A stretch of DNA of 64,000 nucleotides, taken from assembly GCA_964437335.1 (NCBI GenBank), contig CAYTGL010000008.1, forward strand, positions 23,445 through 87,444, read 5' to 3'. A program made the position numbers and the translations under genes. The notes beneath the pieces are model-generated. The model was not told the DNA's origin, made no database searches, and saw only the letters and a program-made list of their open reading frames with translations. Source of the stretch: JAITWN01 sp964437335 (GTDB lineage Bacteria > Pseudomonadota > Gammaproteobacteria > SZUA-140). Shown piece after piece: positions 44,735-54,786 of this stretch (position 1 is its first letter; every line of letters starts with the position of its first letter).

Positions 44735-45474
44735 CAGGCCACCCCGCCCCGTTCCCGATTATCGATAGGGTCGTCGATGCGGCCGTCGAGGAAATGCACG
44801 ATGCGGCTCGCGTGCGCCGCCATATCGGCCTCGTGGGTGACCATGACAATGGTAATGCCGCGCGCGCAGTTCAATTCGTCGAGCAGACCCATGATCTCGC
44901 GCGAACGCTCGGTATCGAGGTTACCGGTCGGCTCGTCTGCCAGCAGCACCGACGGCTCGGTGACGATCGCGCGCGCGATCGCAACGCGCTGCTGCTGGCC
45001 GCCGGACAACTGGTTCGGCGTGTGTGATTCCCAGCCTTCGAGACCGACGATCGCGAGCGCGTGACGCGCCAGGCGTTTGCGTTCCCGGGACGCCATGCCG
45101 CGATAGACCAGCGGCAGCTCCACGTTCTCGAGCGCGGTCGTGCGATTCAGCAGGTTGAAGCCCTGGAACACGAAGCCCATCGTGTGACGGCGCAACAGCG
45201 CCCGCTGGTCGCGGGTCATGCGCGCGACGTCGAGGCCGCGGATCAGGTAGCTGCCCGCAGTCGGGGTGTCGAGACAGCCGATGATGTTCATGCAGGTCGA
45301 CTTGCCGGAACCGCTCGGCCCCATCAGCGCGATGAATTCGCCATCGTGGATATCGAGGTCGACGCCGCGCAAGGCATGCACCTCAGCCTGGGCCATGCCG
45401 TAGATCTTTGTTACACCGGCAAGCCGTATCAGCGGCGAGGCTCGGGGAAGCGCGACTGCGACGGCGCTGCTCAT
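44734..45474 (-). CDS. MacB-type ABC transporter ATPase
   Basis: A 246-residue ATPase. It has a Walker A (MGPSGSGKSTCMNIIG), Q-loop FVFQGFNLLNRT, signature LSGGQQQRVAIARA and Walker B VLLADEPTGNLD. The frame continues upstream to 45609, but the ATG at 45474 fits the family and overlaps the adaptor stop as ATGA. It partners the FtsX permease downstream; in E. coli the two are fused as MacB, and here they are separate chains. Confidence 0.94.
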   Translation of the reverse strand: MSSAVAVALPRASPLIRLAGVTKIYGMAQAEVHALRGVDLDIHDGEFIALMGPSGSGKSTCMNIIGCLDTPTAGSYLIRGLDVARMTRDQRALLRRHTMGFVFQGFNLLNRTTALENVELPLVYRGMASRERKRLARHALAIVGLEGWESHTPNQLSGGQQQRVAIARAIVTEPSVLLADEPTGNLDTERSREIMGLLDELNCARGITIVMVTHEADMAAHASRIVHFLDGRIDDPIDNRERGGVA

Positions 45475-46781
45475 CGCTGCGTGTTGACGATTCCGGTGAC
45501 CAGCGTCATGCCCGCGGCGATCCCGCCGTCGATGATCTCGGTGACGCGGCCGTTGGTGGCGCCGATCCTGACCGGATACAGCACCGGCCTGCCCTGCTCG
45601 AGCACCCATATCTCGCGAGCTTCTCCGGGCTTGTCCCGCACCATGCGGTCTGTCGGCCGCTGGCGCGTCGGCCGTATGAACAGGTTCGTCAGCACATTGC
45701 CGCCCGCGGCCGCCCGCGATGTCTCGACGACCGGTGGCGGTGAGAAGCGCAGCGCGGCGTTCGGTACGAGGAGCGCATCGTTGACCTGTTGCACGACGAT
45801 ATCCGCAGTTGCGGTCATGCCGGGCAGAAGCAGCAGGTCGGTATTGTCGACTTTCAGCACAGTCTCGTAGCTGACAACGTTGGTGCCCTCGACCGCCAGC
45901 GGTGCGAAACGCACCTGCATGATCTCCGCCTGAAAGCTGCGTCCCGGCCAGGCGTCGACGGTGAAGGTCGCTGTCTGCCCTTCCCTGACCTGGCCGATAT
46001 CGGCCTCGTCGACATGGACATGCAGGCGCATGCGGTGCAGGTCCTCGGCGACGATGAACAGTACCGGCGTCTGCAGCGACGCAGCGACGGTCTGTCCGGG
46101 TTCGATCTGGCGTTTCAGCACGACGCCGTCGACGGGCGACAGAATCTTGGCCTTGGCGCGGTCGTTCTCAAATGTGTTGAGCATCGCCTGCGCGACCGAG
46201 ACCTCGGCGGCAGCGCTCATTTCACCGGCCTTCGCACGGATCTGCGCCGCGCGCAGCGTGTCGAGTTCCTCCTGCGAACAGAGCTGGCGTATCGCGAGCT
46301 GTTCGCACCGCCGGAAACGCGACTCGGTCTCGATGACCGTCGCGCGCGCCTCCTCGCGGCGGGCCTCGACCGAGGCCAGCGACGCGCGGGCCTGGAACAC
46401 CTGGGCCTCGAGGCGCACCGTGTCGAGTTCGGCGATGACCTGACCGCGCGTGACCCGGTCGTTGAAGTCGACAAACACCCGGTCGATTGTGCCGGACAAC
46501 TCGCTGCCCACCTCGACCTGGTTGACCGGTTGCAGCGTTCCGGTCGCGGTGACGACGACCGTGATGTCTCCCCTGCTCGCCTCGACGGTGCGGTAAGTGA
46601 CTGCCTCGCGGTCGCCGGACAGCCATTGCGCGCCAACGAACACCATCGCACCGATCACTGCTACCATGATCCACGGGCCCGGGCGTCGCCACCACGACCG
46701 CTGCCGACCGCCTTTCAGCAGGGCTTCGAGCTCCTTGTCGGAAGTCTTGCTCCCGGTTTTCTTGCTCGGGGGTTCGTTCAT
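45471..46781 (-). CDS. MacA-like periplasmic adaptor (HlyD/MFP family)
   Basis: A 436-residue membrane-fusion protein. A single N-terminal helix (GPWIMVAVIGAMVFVGAQWL, residues ~32-51) precedes a lipoyl-like barrel (GTLQPVNQVEVGSELSGTI), a coiled-coil hairpin (~135-215) and beta-barrel parts. It should connect the inner-membrane pump to an outer-membrane channel, which is not encoded here. It is the first gene of the cassette and lies 95 bp from the CpxR-like sites in the divergent region. Confidence 0.92.
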   Translation of the reverse strand: MNEPPSKKTGSKTSDKELEALLKGGRQRSWWRRPGPWIMVAVIGAMVFVGAQWLSGDREAVTYRTVEASRGDITVVVTATGTLQPVNQVEVGSELSGTIDRVFVDFNDRVTRGQVIAELDTVRLEAQVFQARASLASVEARREEARATVIETESRFRRCEQLAIRQLCSQEELDTLRAAQIRAKAGEMSAAAEVSVAQAMLNTFENDRAKAKILSPVDGVVLKRQIEPGQTVAASLQTPVLFIVAEDLHRMRLHVHVDEADIGQVREGQTATFTVDAWPGRSFQAEIMQVRFAPLAVEGTNVVSYETVLKVDNTDLLLLPGMTATADIVVQQVNDALLVPNAALRFSPPPVVETSRAAAGGNVLTNLFIRPTRQRPTDRMVRDKPGEAREIWVLEQGRPVLYPVRIGATNGRVTEIIDGGIAAGMTLVTGIVNTQR

Positions 46782-46876
46782 GATTTACAACAGTCCGTGT
46801 ATAAGTATTGTCTATAAGTGGTAGATCGCGGGCGACGCCTGGAAGTTTCCCATATCCGTTCCGGGCCGCGGCGGGA

Positions 46877-46901
46877 TTTACATAGTTTTACACAGTTTTA
46901 C
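46877..46901 (-). promoter_or_regulatory. Tandem CpxR-type boxes
   Basis: On the minus strand the sequence reads GTAAA, five bases, GTAAA, five bases, GTAAA, in perfect 10-bp phase. The E. coli CpxR consensus is GTAAA-N5-GTAAA. The site lies between the divergent MacA-like gene (start 46781) and the Spy/CpxP-like gene (start 47009), about 95-110 bp from each. Envelope-stress control of both is strongly suggested; CpxA/CpxR genes are not in the window. Confidence 0.75.
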
Positions 46902-47008
46902 CCCGGCCTGACCGCATCTTGCACGCGCCGGGGTGATACTTGAATTGTGGTCAGGGGCCGTAGTCGGGAACATCGCCCCCCAATGCAACCGAATCAGGAG
47001 AGTCACCG

Positions 47009-47548
47009 ATGAAGAAAGGAACACTCGTTATCAGCAGTCTGCTCACGCTCGCACTGGCGGGCGCAAGCATCGCCGCCAGTGCCGAGCCCCAACCGGGTCA
47101 CGGACACGAGTCGGGTCACAGCCAACAATACAAAGGCCACGGCATGTCCGAAGAGGGTCACGACATGATGTCGTACCGCCTGTTCGAACGACTCGGCCTC
47201 AGTGAGGAACAACGCGCTTCGATCGATGCGATCCGCGAGGCCAGGGCACCCGAGTTGCGCGAAAAGGCCAAGGCCCTGTACGAGGCCAGCCGCGATATGC
47301 GCGGTTATGCGCTGAGCGACGATTTCGATGTCAATCGCGCCCGCGAACTCGCGACCAAGCGCGCCGGACTCCAGGCCGAACTCCAGGTCCTGCGCATGAC
47401 CGGCTTCAATGAGGCATGGAAGGTGCTGACCGTCGAGCAGAAGGCCAAACTCGCCGACTGGCGGGCACGCCATGAGGAGCGTGGCGACAGCATGGGGCGC
47501 CACCCGATGCCGCAGCATGACATGAATCGCTGGCATTCCGACAACTAG
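47009..47548 (+). CDS. Spy/CpxP-family periplasmic protein
   Basis: A 179-residue protein. A signal peptide (LLTLALAGASIAASA, cut near residue 25) leads to a His-rich stretch (HGHESGHSQQYKGHG) and a helical region with two family LTxxQ-type motifs, LSEEQ (64-68) and LTVEQ (140-144). Spy and CpxP are stress-induced periplasmic chaperones or inhibitors of CpxA; the His-rich ends also suggest metal binding. GAGAGTCACC-spaced ATG start, with CpxR-like sites about 110 bp upstream and a strong terminator just after it. Confidence 0.82.
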   Translation: MKKGTLVISSLLTLALAGASIAASAEPQPGHGHESGHSQQYKGHGMSEEGHDMMSYRLFERLGLSEEQRASIDAIREARAPELREKAKALYEASRDMRGYALSDDFDVNRARELATKRAGLQAELQVLRMTGFNEAWKVLTVEQKAKLADWRARHEERGDSMGRHPMPQHDMNRWHSDN

Positions 47549-47579
47549 CCTTTCCAGAGGGCTGGACGATTGACGTCCT

Positions 47580-47616
47580 GCCCGGCGCCCGTCCATGAGG
47601 ATGGGCGCCGGGCTTT
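47580..47616 (+). terminator. Rho-independent terminator after the Spy/CpxP-like gene
   Basis: A 15-bp GC-rich stem (arm GCCCGGCGCCCGTCC at 47580-47594, opposite arm 47599-47613) with a 4-base ATGA loop and one G-T wobble, followed by TTT. It lies about 30 bp after the stop codon. The stem is very stable though the T-run is short. Confidence 0.8.
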
Positions 47617-47716
47617 GCGGTCATGGCTTGTCCTCCTGTATAGTAGGCACCCTTCAGGATCCCTTCCAGGACTTCTTCCTGTTTAAGTTGTTTCTTACTA
47701 TCACAGGTATACTTGA

Positions 47717-49333
<1,617 letters not shown>

Positions 49334-49363
49334 GGATATGAAGCTTTCTGTGGGGGACACGCA

Positions 49364-49936
49364 ATGAAAATGACGGCTCTGATACTGGCCGTCGCGGGCC
49401 TGATCGGCAGCGCCAGCGGGACCGCCCATGCGGGTGACTGGACCTTTCTCGCCGGCAACAAAAGCGGCTACACCGCCAAACCCACGGTCTCGCTGATGCT
49501 CGGTCGCATGAGTCCGGGCGATGATTTCCGCAGTGCGACGATCTTCGGCGCAGAACTGTCGCTGGATTGCCCGCTGTTGCAACCGCCGACCAATCGCATC
49601 CGACAGCAGATCAGCGTAACGAGCAGCAGCTCGAGCGGCGTTGATATCAATAATTACGAGATTAATCCGCATTATGTCGTAGTAATTTCGCCTGGATTCG
49701 AGATCGGCGGCGGGCCCGGCCTGGGCCTCGTCACGGTCGACACCCCGACCGGTGACGGCAACGTCCTTGGTCTGCAATTTGGCGCCAGCGCCCACTACCA
49801 TAGCAACAACCCGCTGTTCTTCGGCGCCGAGATGCGTTATCAGATCACCAGCGAAGACAACTTCGAGGGCGCCGGTTCGTCCAGTACCAACGTCAATAAC
49901 TTCCGCTTTGCAGTCAAGGTGGGGTACAGCTTCTGA
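49364..49936 (+). CDS. Small outer-membrane beta-barrel protein
   Basis: A 190-residue protein with a signal peptide (LILAVAGLIGSASGTAHA, cut near residue 23). The mature part alternates polar and hydrophobic residues in short strands and ends in VKVGYSF, with a terminal Phe as used for BAM recognition. A Gly-rich GFEIGGGPGLGLVTVD strand pair is typical of OmpW/opacity-type eight-stranded barrels. I cannot name a family with confidence. Confidence 0.65.
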   Translation: MKMTALILAVAGLIGSASGTAHAGDWTFLAGNKSGYTAKPTVSLMLGRMSPGDDFRSATIFGAELSLDCPLLQPPTNRIRQQISVTSSSSSGVDINNYEINPHYVVVISPGFEIGGGPGLGLVTVDTPTGDGNVLGLQFGASAHYHSNNPLFFGAEMRYQITSEDNFEGAGSSSTNVNNFRFAVKVGYSF

Positions 49937-49966
49937 ATTCGTGAAGTAGCGGACGGATTATCCGGT

Positions 49967-50728
49967 TCAGTATCGTAGCGAATACCACAACCGTCCGCCC
50001 ATCTCGTGCAAGGCCATGGTGTTTTCGACCATCGCGCCGGCATTGGGCAGCCACTGCATGACCCAGGGCATATCACGCTGATGAAATCGGGTCGGCGCCG
50101 GGATCACCTGCAAGCCGGTCTGCTCGAAACTCGCGACGGCCCGCGCCATGTGAATCGCGTGGGTCACGAGGTAGATACTGTCGACCCCCTTCTGCTGTAA
50201 TATTTCCCGGCTGAAACGGGCATTCTCTGACGTATTGCGGCTGCGATCTTCGAGCCACACCTGATCGATTCCAAAATCCTGAAGCAGGCTGTCGGCCATC
50301 ACCCGCGCCAGGCTGTCGCCTTCGCGATCGAATACATGACCGCCGCTGACCAGCACCGGCAAGTTCGTCATGCGATGGAGGTATGCGGCATAGCGAATTC
50401 GCACCAGGGTATGGTTGCCAACCGTATCGACGCCGTATTCGGGGGCGTCCTTGTAGCGTTCCGCGGACAGCACGACGATCGCCCGGGCCGGCGACTCCGC
50501 GATCTGCGCTGCGGTCAGGGCTGGATAGGATTGCAGCAACTGGTGCAGCTGCCCGGAGAGCAGTGGTGTACTCATCAGATAGCCGAGACCAAGTCCGCCC
50601 CACAATAACGATCGGCCCAGGAAGGCATGATGCCGAAGAAGCAGCATTCCCGACAGCCAGAGCAACAGCAAACCGCCTGGCGGCAGGATCAGGGACTTCA
50701 GGATCGCGGTGAGATACAGCTCGATCAT
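49967..50728 (-). CDS. YdcF/ElyC family (DUF218) membrane protein
   Basis: A 253-residue protein with two N-terminal helices (~10-55) and a DUF218 domain: AIVVLSAERY, PVLVSGGHVF, LEDRSRNTSENARF and IYLVTHAIHMARA. Family members ElyC and SanA act in envelope and cell-wall integrity. The closing strand is QWLPNAGAMVENTMALHEMGG. The gene converges on the beta-barrel gene with a 30-bp gap. Confidence 0.88.
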   Translation of the reverse strand: MIELYLTAILKSLILPPGGLLLLWLSGMLLLRHHAFLGRSLLWGGLGLGYLMSTPLLSGQLHQLLQSYPALTAAQIAESPARAIVVLSAERYKDAPEYGVDTVGNHTLVRIRYAAYLHRMTNLPVLVSGGHVFDREGDSLARVMADSLLQDFGIDQVWLEDRSRNTSENARFSREILQQKGVDSIYLVTHAIHMARAVASFEQTGLQVIPAPTRFHQRDMPWVMQWLPNAGAMVENTMALHEMGGRLWYSLRY

Positions 50729-50808
50729 CTGTCAGCCCGCTCGATTGCCCGTACAGGCGCGCATCCTGTAACCCTTGCGCCCTGTATTCATCGAATTCCG
50801 GGCAACCG

Positions 50809-51468
50809 CTATGCCTGGCAAAATGGCCCGAACTGATAAAAGCGCCGGCAGCGGAATTCCGCTTCACAGGTGGCGAGTTGCGCCTGGTAGCGGCCGGCGC
50901 GGGCATTGACCTCACTGGCAACGCGCTGCACCCGGGGTTTCTCCCGCCAGACGCCCCGGCGATAGCCGGTCGGTCCCTCGTGGTAGGCCAGATACAGATG
51001 CTCCGGGTTCTGCAGCGAGATGCCCAGCTGTTGATGCGTCCGGTGGTTGTACCAGCCGATGAAATCGGTTGCGTATTTCATATGGGTGCGGCGGGCCAGC
51101 ACGCTGCCGGCATCCGCCTGGTATTCACCCCACACCGGATCCTGGGCCTGGGCGTAACCCTTCGCGGATGACGGGCGCGTCCAGGGGATGAACCCCAGCA
51201 GCCGCGTGCGCGGCGGCCGCACATGGCTTTGGAACGAGGACTCCTTATGGACGATGGCCATCTGGGTCGCGATCGGCGTGCCCCACTTCTGCTGGGAATT
51301 GCGGGCGTAGTCGTACCACTTCGGCTGCTCGCGGAAGATTTCGCAGATGTTGCTCTGGTCCTGCGGCGGCGCGGTTTCAAGTATTGCGCAGCTTGCGGTT
51401 ATTAGCAGGCAGAGCATAACGATTGCGACGGAACGCGTTGTCTTTCCGCTGCAAGTCGCAGTAATCAT
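50809..51468 (-). CDS. SLT-like lipoprotein transglycosylase
   Basis: A 219-residue lipoprotein. The signal sequence ends in a lipobox (LLITASC, lipidated Cys near residue 27). The lysozyme-like fold shows the catalytic Glu in AIVHKESSF, then AKGYAQAQDPVWGEY and YLAYHEGPTGYRRG. This is the short transglycosylase SLT family found in many gammaproteobacteria. Likely acts on peptidoglycan at the outer membrane. Neighbour ydcF-like gene is 80 bp downstream on the same strand. Confidence 0.85.
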   Translation of the reverse strand: MITATCSGKTTRSVAIVMLCLLITASCAILETAPPQDQSNICEIFREQPKWYDYARNSQQKWGTPIATQMAIVHKESSFQSHVRPPRTRLLGFIPWTRPSSAKGYAQAQDPVWGEYQADAGSVLARRTHMKYATDFIGWYNHRTHQQLGISLQNPEHLYLAYHEGPTGYRRGVWREKPRVQRVASEVNARAGRYQAQLATCEAEFRCRRFYQFGPFCQA

Positions 51469-51531
51469 GATATCCGGATCTCTATGCTGCTCGCGTTCAA
51501 GAAGATTAACATGACCTGCCAGGCGGCTATA

Positions 51532-51909
51532 TCATTCCTTCTTGAATAACTGCTCTAGCTGCTCGCGCGCGGCCTCTTCGGGATTGCGGCTGTCCCTCGC
51601 AGAGGTGGACTCGCCGGCGCCGAACAGCGCATCGAGTTGACTGCGTGACACGGCAACCTGGTCCGACGGCGCAGTGAAGGCGTTCGGATTGATCTGGTAA
51701 TAGCCGCAGAAATTGGCGCGCTGCTTGTCATTCACGGCATCGGCGACGGGTTCCCGGCATTGCTGCGGAGCGGACCTGTCGAAGAACATGCACATCCGGC
51801 AGACGTGCAATTGCGCCCGGCAATGCGGACACTCGGCGAGGCGGGCCAGCGGCAGCAGGACATCGCCCAGCGCGGCACCGCATTTCCAGCAGGCGTACTT
51901 ATCCTGCAT
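51532..51909 (-). CDS. Conserved zinc-ribbon protein of unknown function
   Basis: A 125-residue protein. Two Cys pairs, CWKC near residue 7 and CPHC near residue 28, form a likely zinc ribbon; a third Cys cluster CRMCMFF follows, with later single Cys residues at QQC and NFC. The C-terminal part is charged and helical (ends QLEQLFKKE). No membrane segment or signal peptide. The arrangement resembles small Cys-rich proteins that are widespread but uncharacterised. Function is not known to me. Confidence 0.7.
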   Translation of the reverse strand: MQDKYACWKCGAALGDVLLPLARLAECPHCRAQLHVCRMCMFFDRSAPQQCREPVADAVNDKQRANFCGYYQINPNAFTAPSDQVAVSRSQLDALFGAGESTSARDSRNPEEAAREQLEQLFKKE

Positions 51910-52215
51910 GACAAGCTCCCCCTACTCCAATCCCGGCATCATCGTTGAAGATACCGTCGTCGTCACCTGCCAAAGGCGCGGGGATCGGTCATCGCTGTTC
52001 GTCATTGTTTCAGAAGATCCCCCGGCCTCGCTATTATTTACCCGGCACCCCTGGATCGGGCGATGATAAGTCCCTGAAAAAACGTGGATTCAAGCTCATT
52101 GATTTCCATAGATTCGGCATTACAGATGCAATTTCGAGATGAAATTTCTACCGTTCAGGAAGATACCTTGGTCCGACCCCGAGACTCTGATCAAGACACC
52201 TGCTAGGATTTTCGC
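51910..52215. other. Divergent intergenic region
   Basis: About 305 bp between the zinc-ribbon gene and the flavin-barrel gene. No convincing gene is present; a + strand frame at 51945-52142 has no recognisable content. The right half is AT-rich and may hold promoters, but no clear -35/-10 pair was found. Confidence 0.4.
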
Positions 52216-52722
52216 GTGGCCAAGGCTCCGATTGCTCCGCTCCTCGACGACGCCAGCGCAGCGCTGGTGCGGCCCGGCGCGGCCATATGCGTAGCGGGTC
52301 GTAACGCAGAGAATATCCCGTCGATGGCGCGGGCGCTCGGTGGCTGCCTGTCGGAGGACCGACGGTCGCTGACGGTGTTTCTCTCGACGCGCACCGCCGG
52401 CGAGCTGCTCGATGATCTGCGCGAAAATGGCGCGATCGCGGTTGCGGTCGTGAAACCGAGCACGCACCAGGCGGTGCAGATCAAGGGATATGGGGCCCGT
52501 GTTGCACCGGCCACTGCTGACGACTATGCGCGCATCGCGGCGTTCAGCGACGGCTTTGCCCGCGAGCTCGGCGCGGTCGGCTACACCGAGGCGTTCGCGC
52601 GGGCGCTGATGCCGCCCGCCGTTGACGACTGCATGGCCGTAACCTTCGCTCCCGCAGCCGCCTTCGTGCAGACACCGGGGCGCAATGCGGGCAAGCCGCT
52701 CTCCGGCGCGAGCGCGCCATGA
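52216..52722 (+). CDS. Pyridoxamine-5'-phosphate-oxidase-like flavin-barrel protein
   Basis: A 168-residue protein with a GTG start. It has the split-barrel pattern of the PNPOx-like superfamily: ICVAGRNAENIPSMARALG, LTVFLSTRTAGELLDDL, and AIAVAVVKPSTHQAVQIKG. These proteins bind FMN, F420 or haem and often act in redox or stress responses. Its stop overlaps the next start as ATGA, which suggests that the two flavin-barrel proteins work together. No catalytic role is assignable. Confidence 0.7.
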   Translation: MAKAPIAPLLDDASAALVRPGAAICVAGRNAENIPSMARALGGCLSEDRRSLTVFLSTRTAGELLDDLRENGAIAVAVVKPSTHQAVQIKGYGARVAPATADDYARIAAFSDGFARELGAVGYTEAFARALMPPAVDDCMAVTFAPAAAFVQTPGRNAGKPLSGASAP

Positions 52723-54068
52723 ACATCGCCCTCGACGAGATCCGCAACTGCTTCGAAGGCGCGGTGCCGGCGGTGATCGCGACCTGCGACCTCGACGGCA
52801 CGCCGAATATCTCCTATCTCTCGCAGGTCCACTACGTCGACGCCGGCCATGTCGCGCTGTCGTTCCAGTTCTTCAGCAAGACACGCGAGAACGTCCTCGT
52901 CAACCCGCGCGCGACGCTGCAGGTCATCGACCCGGACACCGGCGCGCATTATCGCCTCGCGATCGAGTACCTGCGCACCGAAGAAGAGGGTCCGCTGTTC
53001 GAATACATGAAGGCGAAACTCGCCGGCGTCGCGTCGCATTCCGGCATGAGCAAGGTCTTCGTGCTGCGCGGCGCTGATATCTACAGGGTCCATGATGTGC
53101 GCTGCGCGCTCCATCAGGCACCACCCCCCTCGCGGCGGCGCAACCGGATGCCCGCATTACGCGCCTGCTCGCAACGCCTGCTCGGGCACTGCGATCTCGC
53201 GGCGCTGCTCGACGAGCTGCTCGAGGGACTCGCGGTCCATTTCGACATCCATCACGCGATGATGCTGATGTACGACCCGGCCGGCGCACGCCTCTACACC
53301 GTCGCGAGCCGCGGCTATGATGCCTCGGGCATTGGCTCGGAGGTCGCATTCGGCGATGGCGTCATCGGAGTCGCGGCGCAGGAGCGCTCCCCGATCTGCA
53401 TCAGCTACATGACGAATGATTATTCGTACAGCCGCGCTATCCGCGACAACCTCGTCGCCGATGCGACAGGCGCGCCCGAGCCCGCGATCCCCTACCCCGG
53501 TCTCGCCGAGCCCGGCAGCCAGCTCGCGGTTCCGATCGTGCACGGCGCATCGCTGTACGGCGTGCTCTACGTCGAGAGCGAACAGGATGTGCGCTTCAAC
53601 TACGAAGACGAGGACGCGCTGGTCACGCTCGCCGCGCAGCTCGCGCTCGCACTGCATGTGCTGCACGAGACGGCCGATGAACATGAGGAGAAGTCCCGCG
53701 CGCACGCGCCGGCGCCGTCGGCGCCGGGCCTCGGGCCAGCGGTGACGCTGCGCCGCTTTCCATCCAATGACGTCGTCTTCATCGGCGACGACTACCTGAT
53801 CAAGGGCGTCGCCGGCGCGATCTTCTGGAAGCTCGTCAGCGACTACGCGATGCATCAGCGCACGGAGTTCACGAACCGCGAGCTGCGCCTGGACCCCCGG
53901 CTACGGCTGCCGGATATCTCCCACAATCTCGAGGCGCGGCTGATCCTGCTGCAACGGCGGCTCGCCGAGCGCTGCGAGTTCATGCGCATCGAAAAGACCG
54001 GGCGCGGCCGATTTCACCTGCGAATCGACCGGCCCGTCACGCTCGTCGAGGTCTCCAGCGCAGCCTAA
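52719..54068 (+). CDS. Flavin-barrel, GAF and winged-helix sensor protein
   Basis: A 449-residue soluble protein in three parts. Residues ~1-130 are a PNPOx-like split barrel (VIATCDLDGTPNISYLSQ; DAGHVALSFQFFSKTRENV). Residues ~145-320 are a GAF sensor domain (AVHFDIHHAMMLMYDP; VAFGDGVIGVAAQERSPI; GSQLAVPIVHGASLYGVLYV). The final ~110 residues resemble a winged helix (RRFPSNDVVFIGDDYLIKG; LRLPDISHNLEARLILLQRR), so it may bind DNA. It is coupled to the single-barrel gene upstream and its last 4 bp overlap the convergent cytochrome gene. Confidence 0.7.
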   Translation: MNIALDEIRNCFEGAVPAVIATCDLDGTPNISYLSQVHYVDAGHVALSFQFFSKTRENVLVNPRATLQVIDPDTGAHYRLAIEYLRTEEEGPLFEYMKAKLAGVASHSGMSKVFVLRGADIYRVHDVRCALHQAPPPSRRRNRMPALRACSQRLLGHCDLAALLDELLEGLAVHFDIHHAMMLMYDPAGARLYTVASRGYDASGIGSEVAFGDGVIGVAAQERSPICISYMTNDYSYSRAIRDNLVADATGAPEPAIPYPGLAEPGSQLAVPIVHGASLYGVLYVESEQDVRFNYEDEDALVTLAAQLALALHVLHETADEHEEKSRAHAPAPSAPGLGPAVTLRRFPSNDVVFIGDDYLIKGVAGAIFWKLVSDYAMHQRTEFTNRELRLDPRLRLPDISHNLEARLILLQRRLAERCEFMRIEKTGRGRFHLRIDRPVTLVEVSSAA

Positions 54069-54568
54069 CGGCGGGCCTGCTGCTGGTGCGCCAGGCTCTT
54101 CGGGAAGAGTTCGATGAACGGGGTCGACACCTCGACGCCCGGGGCGGCATACGCAGGCTCCCAGATCCCCTTCGGGCCGAGGCTGCGGATGAAGTGATAG
54201 ACGGCGACGAGATCCTCGTCGGCCATGTCCCGCAGCACAAACCACGGCATCGGCGGACGCTTCGGCTGACGGGTCGTCGCCAGCCATTCCTCCTCGGTCA
54301 GATCCTGGACGAACAGGCGCAGGTTGCGTGGATAGGTCGTACCCCAGGGCCCCTGGAATCCGACCGGATTGCCGGTGAGCCAGTCCCCGACCGGAGTCGT
54401 ACCGGCGCTTTCCGGGAAACCCGGCGTGTGGCAGTCGTTGCAGGCGCCGACCGTTACGACATAGCGCCCGCGATCGATCTTGTCCTGATCCGGGGAGTCG
54501 CCGGCCGATGCGGGCGGGACCAGCATGGAAAGAGTAAAACCCAGCGCCCACAGCAGATTTGTATTCAT
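54065..54568 (-). CDS. Periplasmic c-type cytochrome
   Basis: A 167-residue monohaem protein. A signal peptide (LLWALGFTLSMLVPPASA, cut near residue 22) leads to the haem motif ACNDCHTPG and a likely Met ligand in PPMPWFVLRDM. GRYVVTVGAC and DLVAVYHFIRSLGPKG fit class I diheme-like or alcohol-dehydrogenase-type cytochromes. The frame runs further upstream, but the ATG at 54568 has GAGAGGAG before it. Role: electron carrier; partners are not visible. Confidence 0.88.
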   Translation of the reverse strand: MNTNLLWALGFTLSMLVPPASAGDSPDQDKIDRGRYVVTVGACNDCHTPGFPESAGTTPVGDWLTGNPVGFQGPWGTTYPRNLRLFVQDLTEEEWLATTRQPKRPPMPWFVLRDMADEDLVAVYHFIRSLGPKGIWEPAYAAPGVEVSTPFIELFPKSLAHQQQARR

Positions 54569-54761
54569 GTCACTTGCTCCTCTCTCTTGAGTGCCTGAAG
54601 GGTGGCAGGGAGGAGCGTAGCGAAACGCCGGGAGAGGCGTTGCTAAATAATGATTAAGGGTTTCGTAAAAGTTTCTTAACTTCAATCCTTGTCCCCGCGC
54701 ATCGTTCTGTCACCCGCCCTGCCCTGGCGGGACTTGCGGCGCAGGAAAAGCGCCATCGTAA

Positions 54762-54786
54762 TCAAACGTGGTCTGTCCCCTGTTTT
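54762..54786. repeat. GGGGACAGACCACG-type repeat at an ATPase stop codon
   Basis: On the minus strand AAACAGGGGACAGACCACG runs into the TTTGA at the end of the ABC ATPase gene. The text AGGGGACAGACCACGTTT is a dispersed short repeat known in many proteobacterial genomes. It encodes the last seven residues (KQGTDHV) and the stop of the gene. It is related in shape, though not identical, to the GGGGTCAGACCC palindromes. Confidence 0.55.

Noticed and set aside
51945..52142. 65-codon + strand frame in the divergent gap
   Set aside because: No motif, no ribosome site and ordinary low-complexity content.
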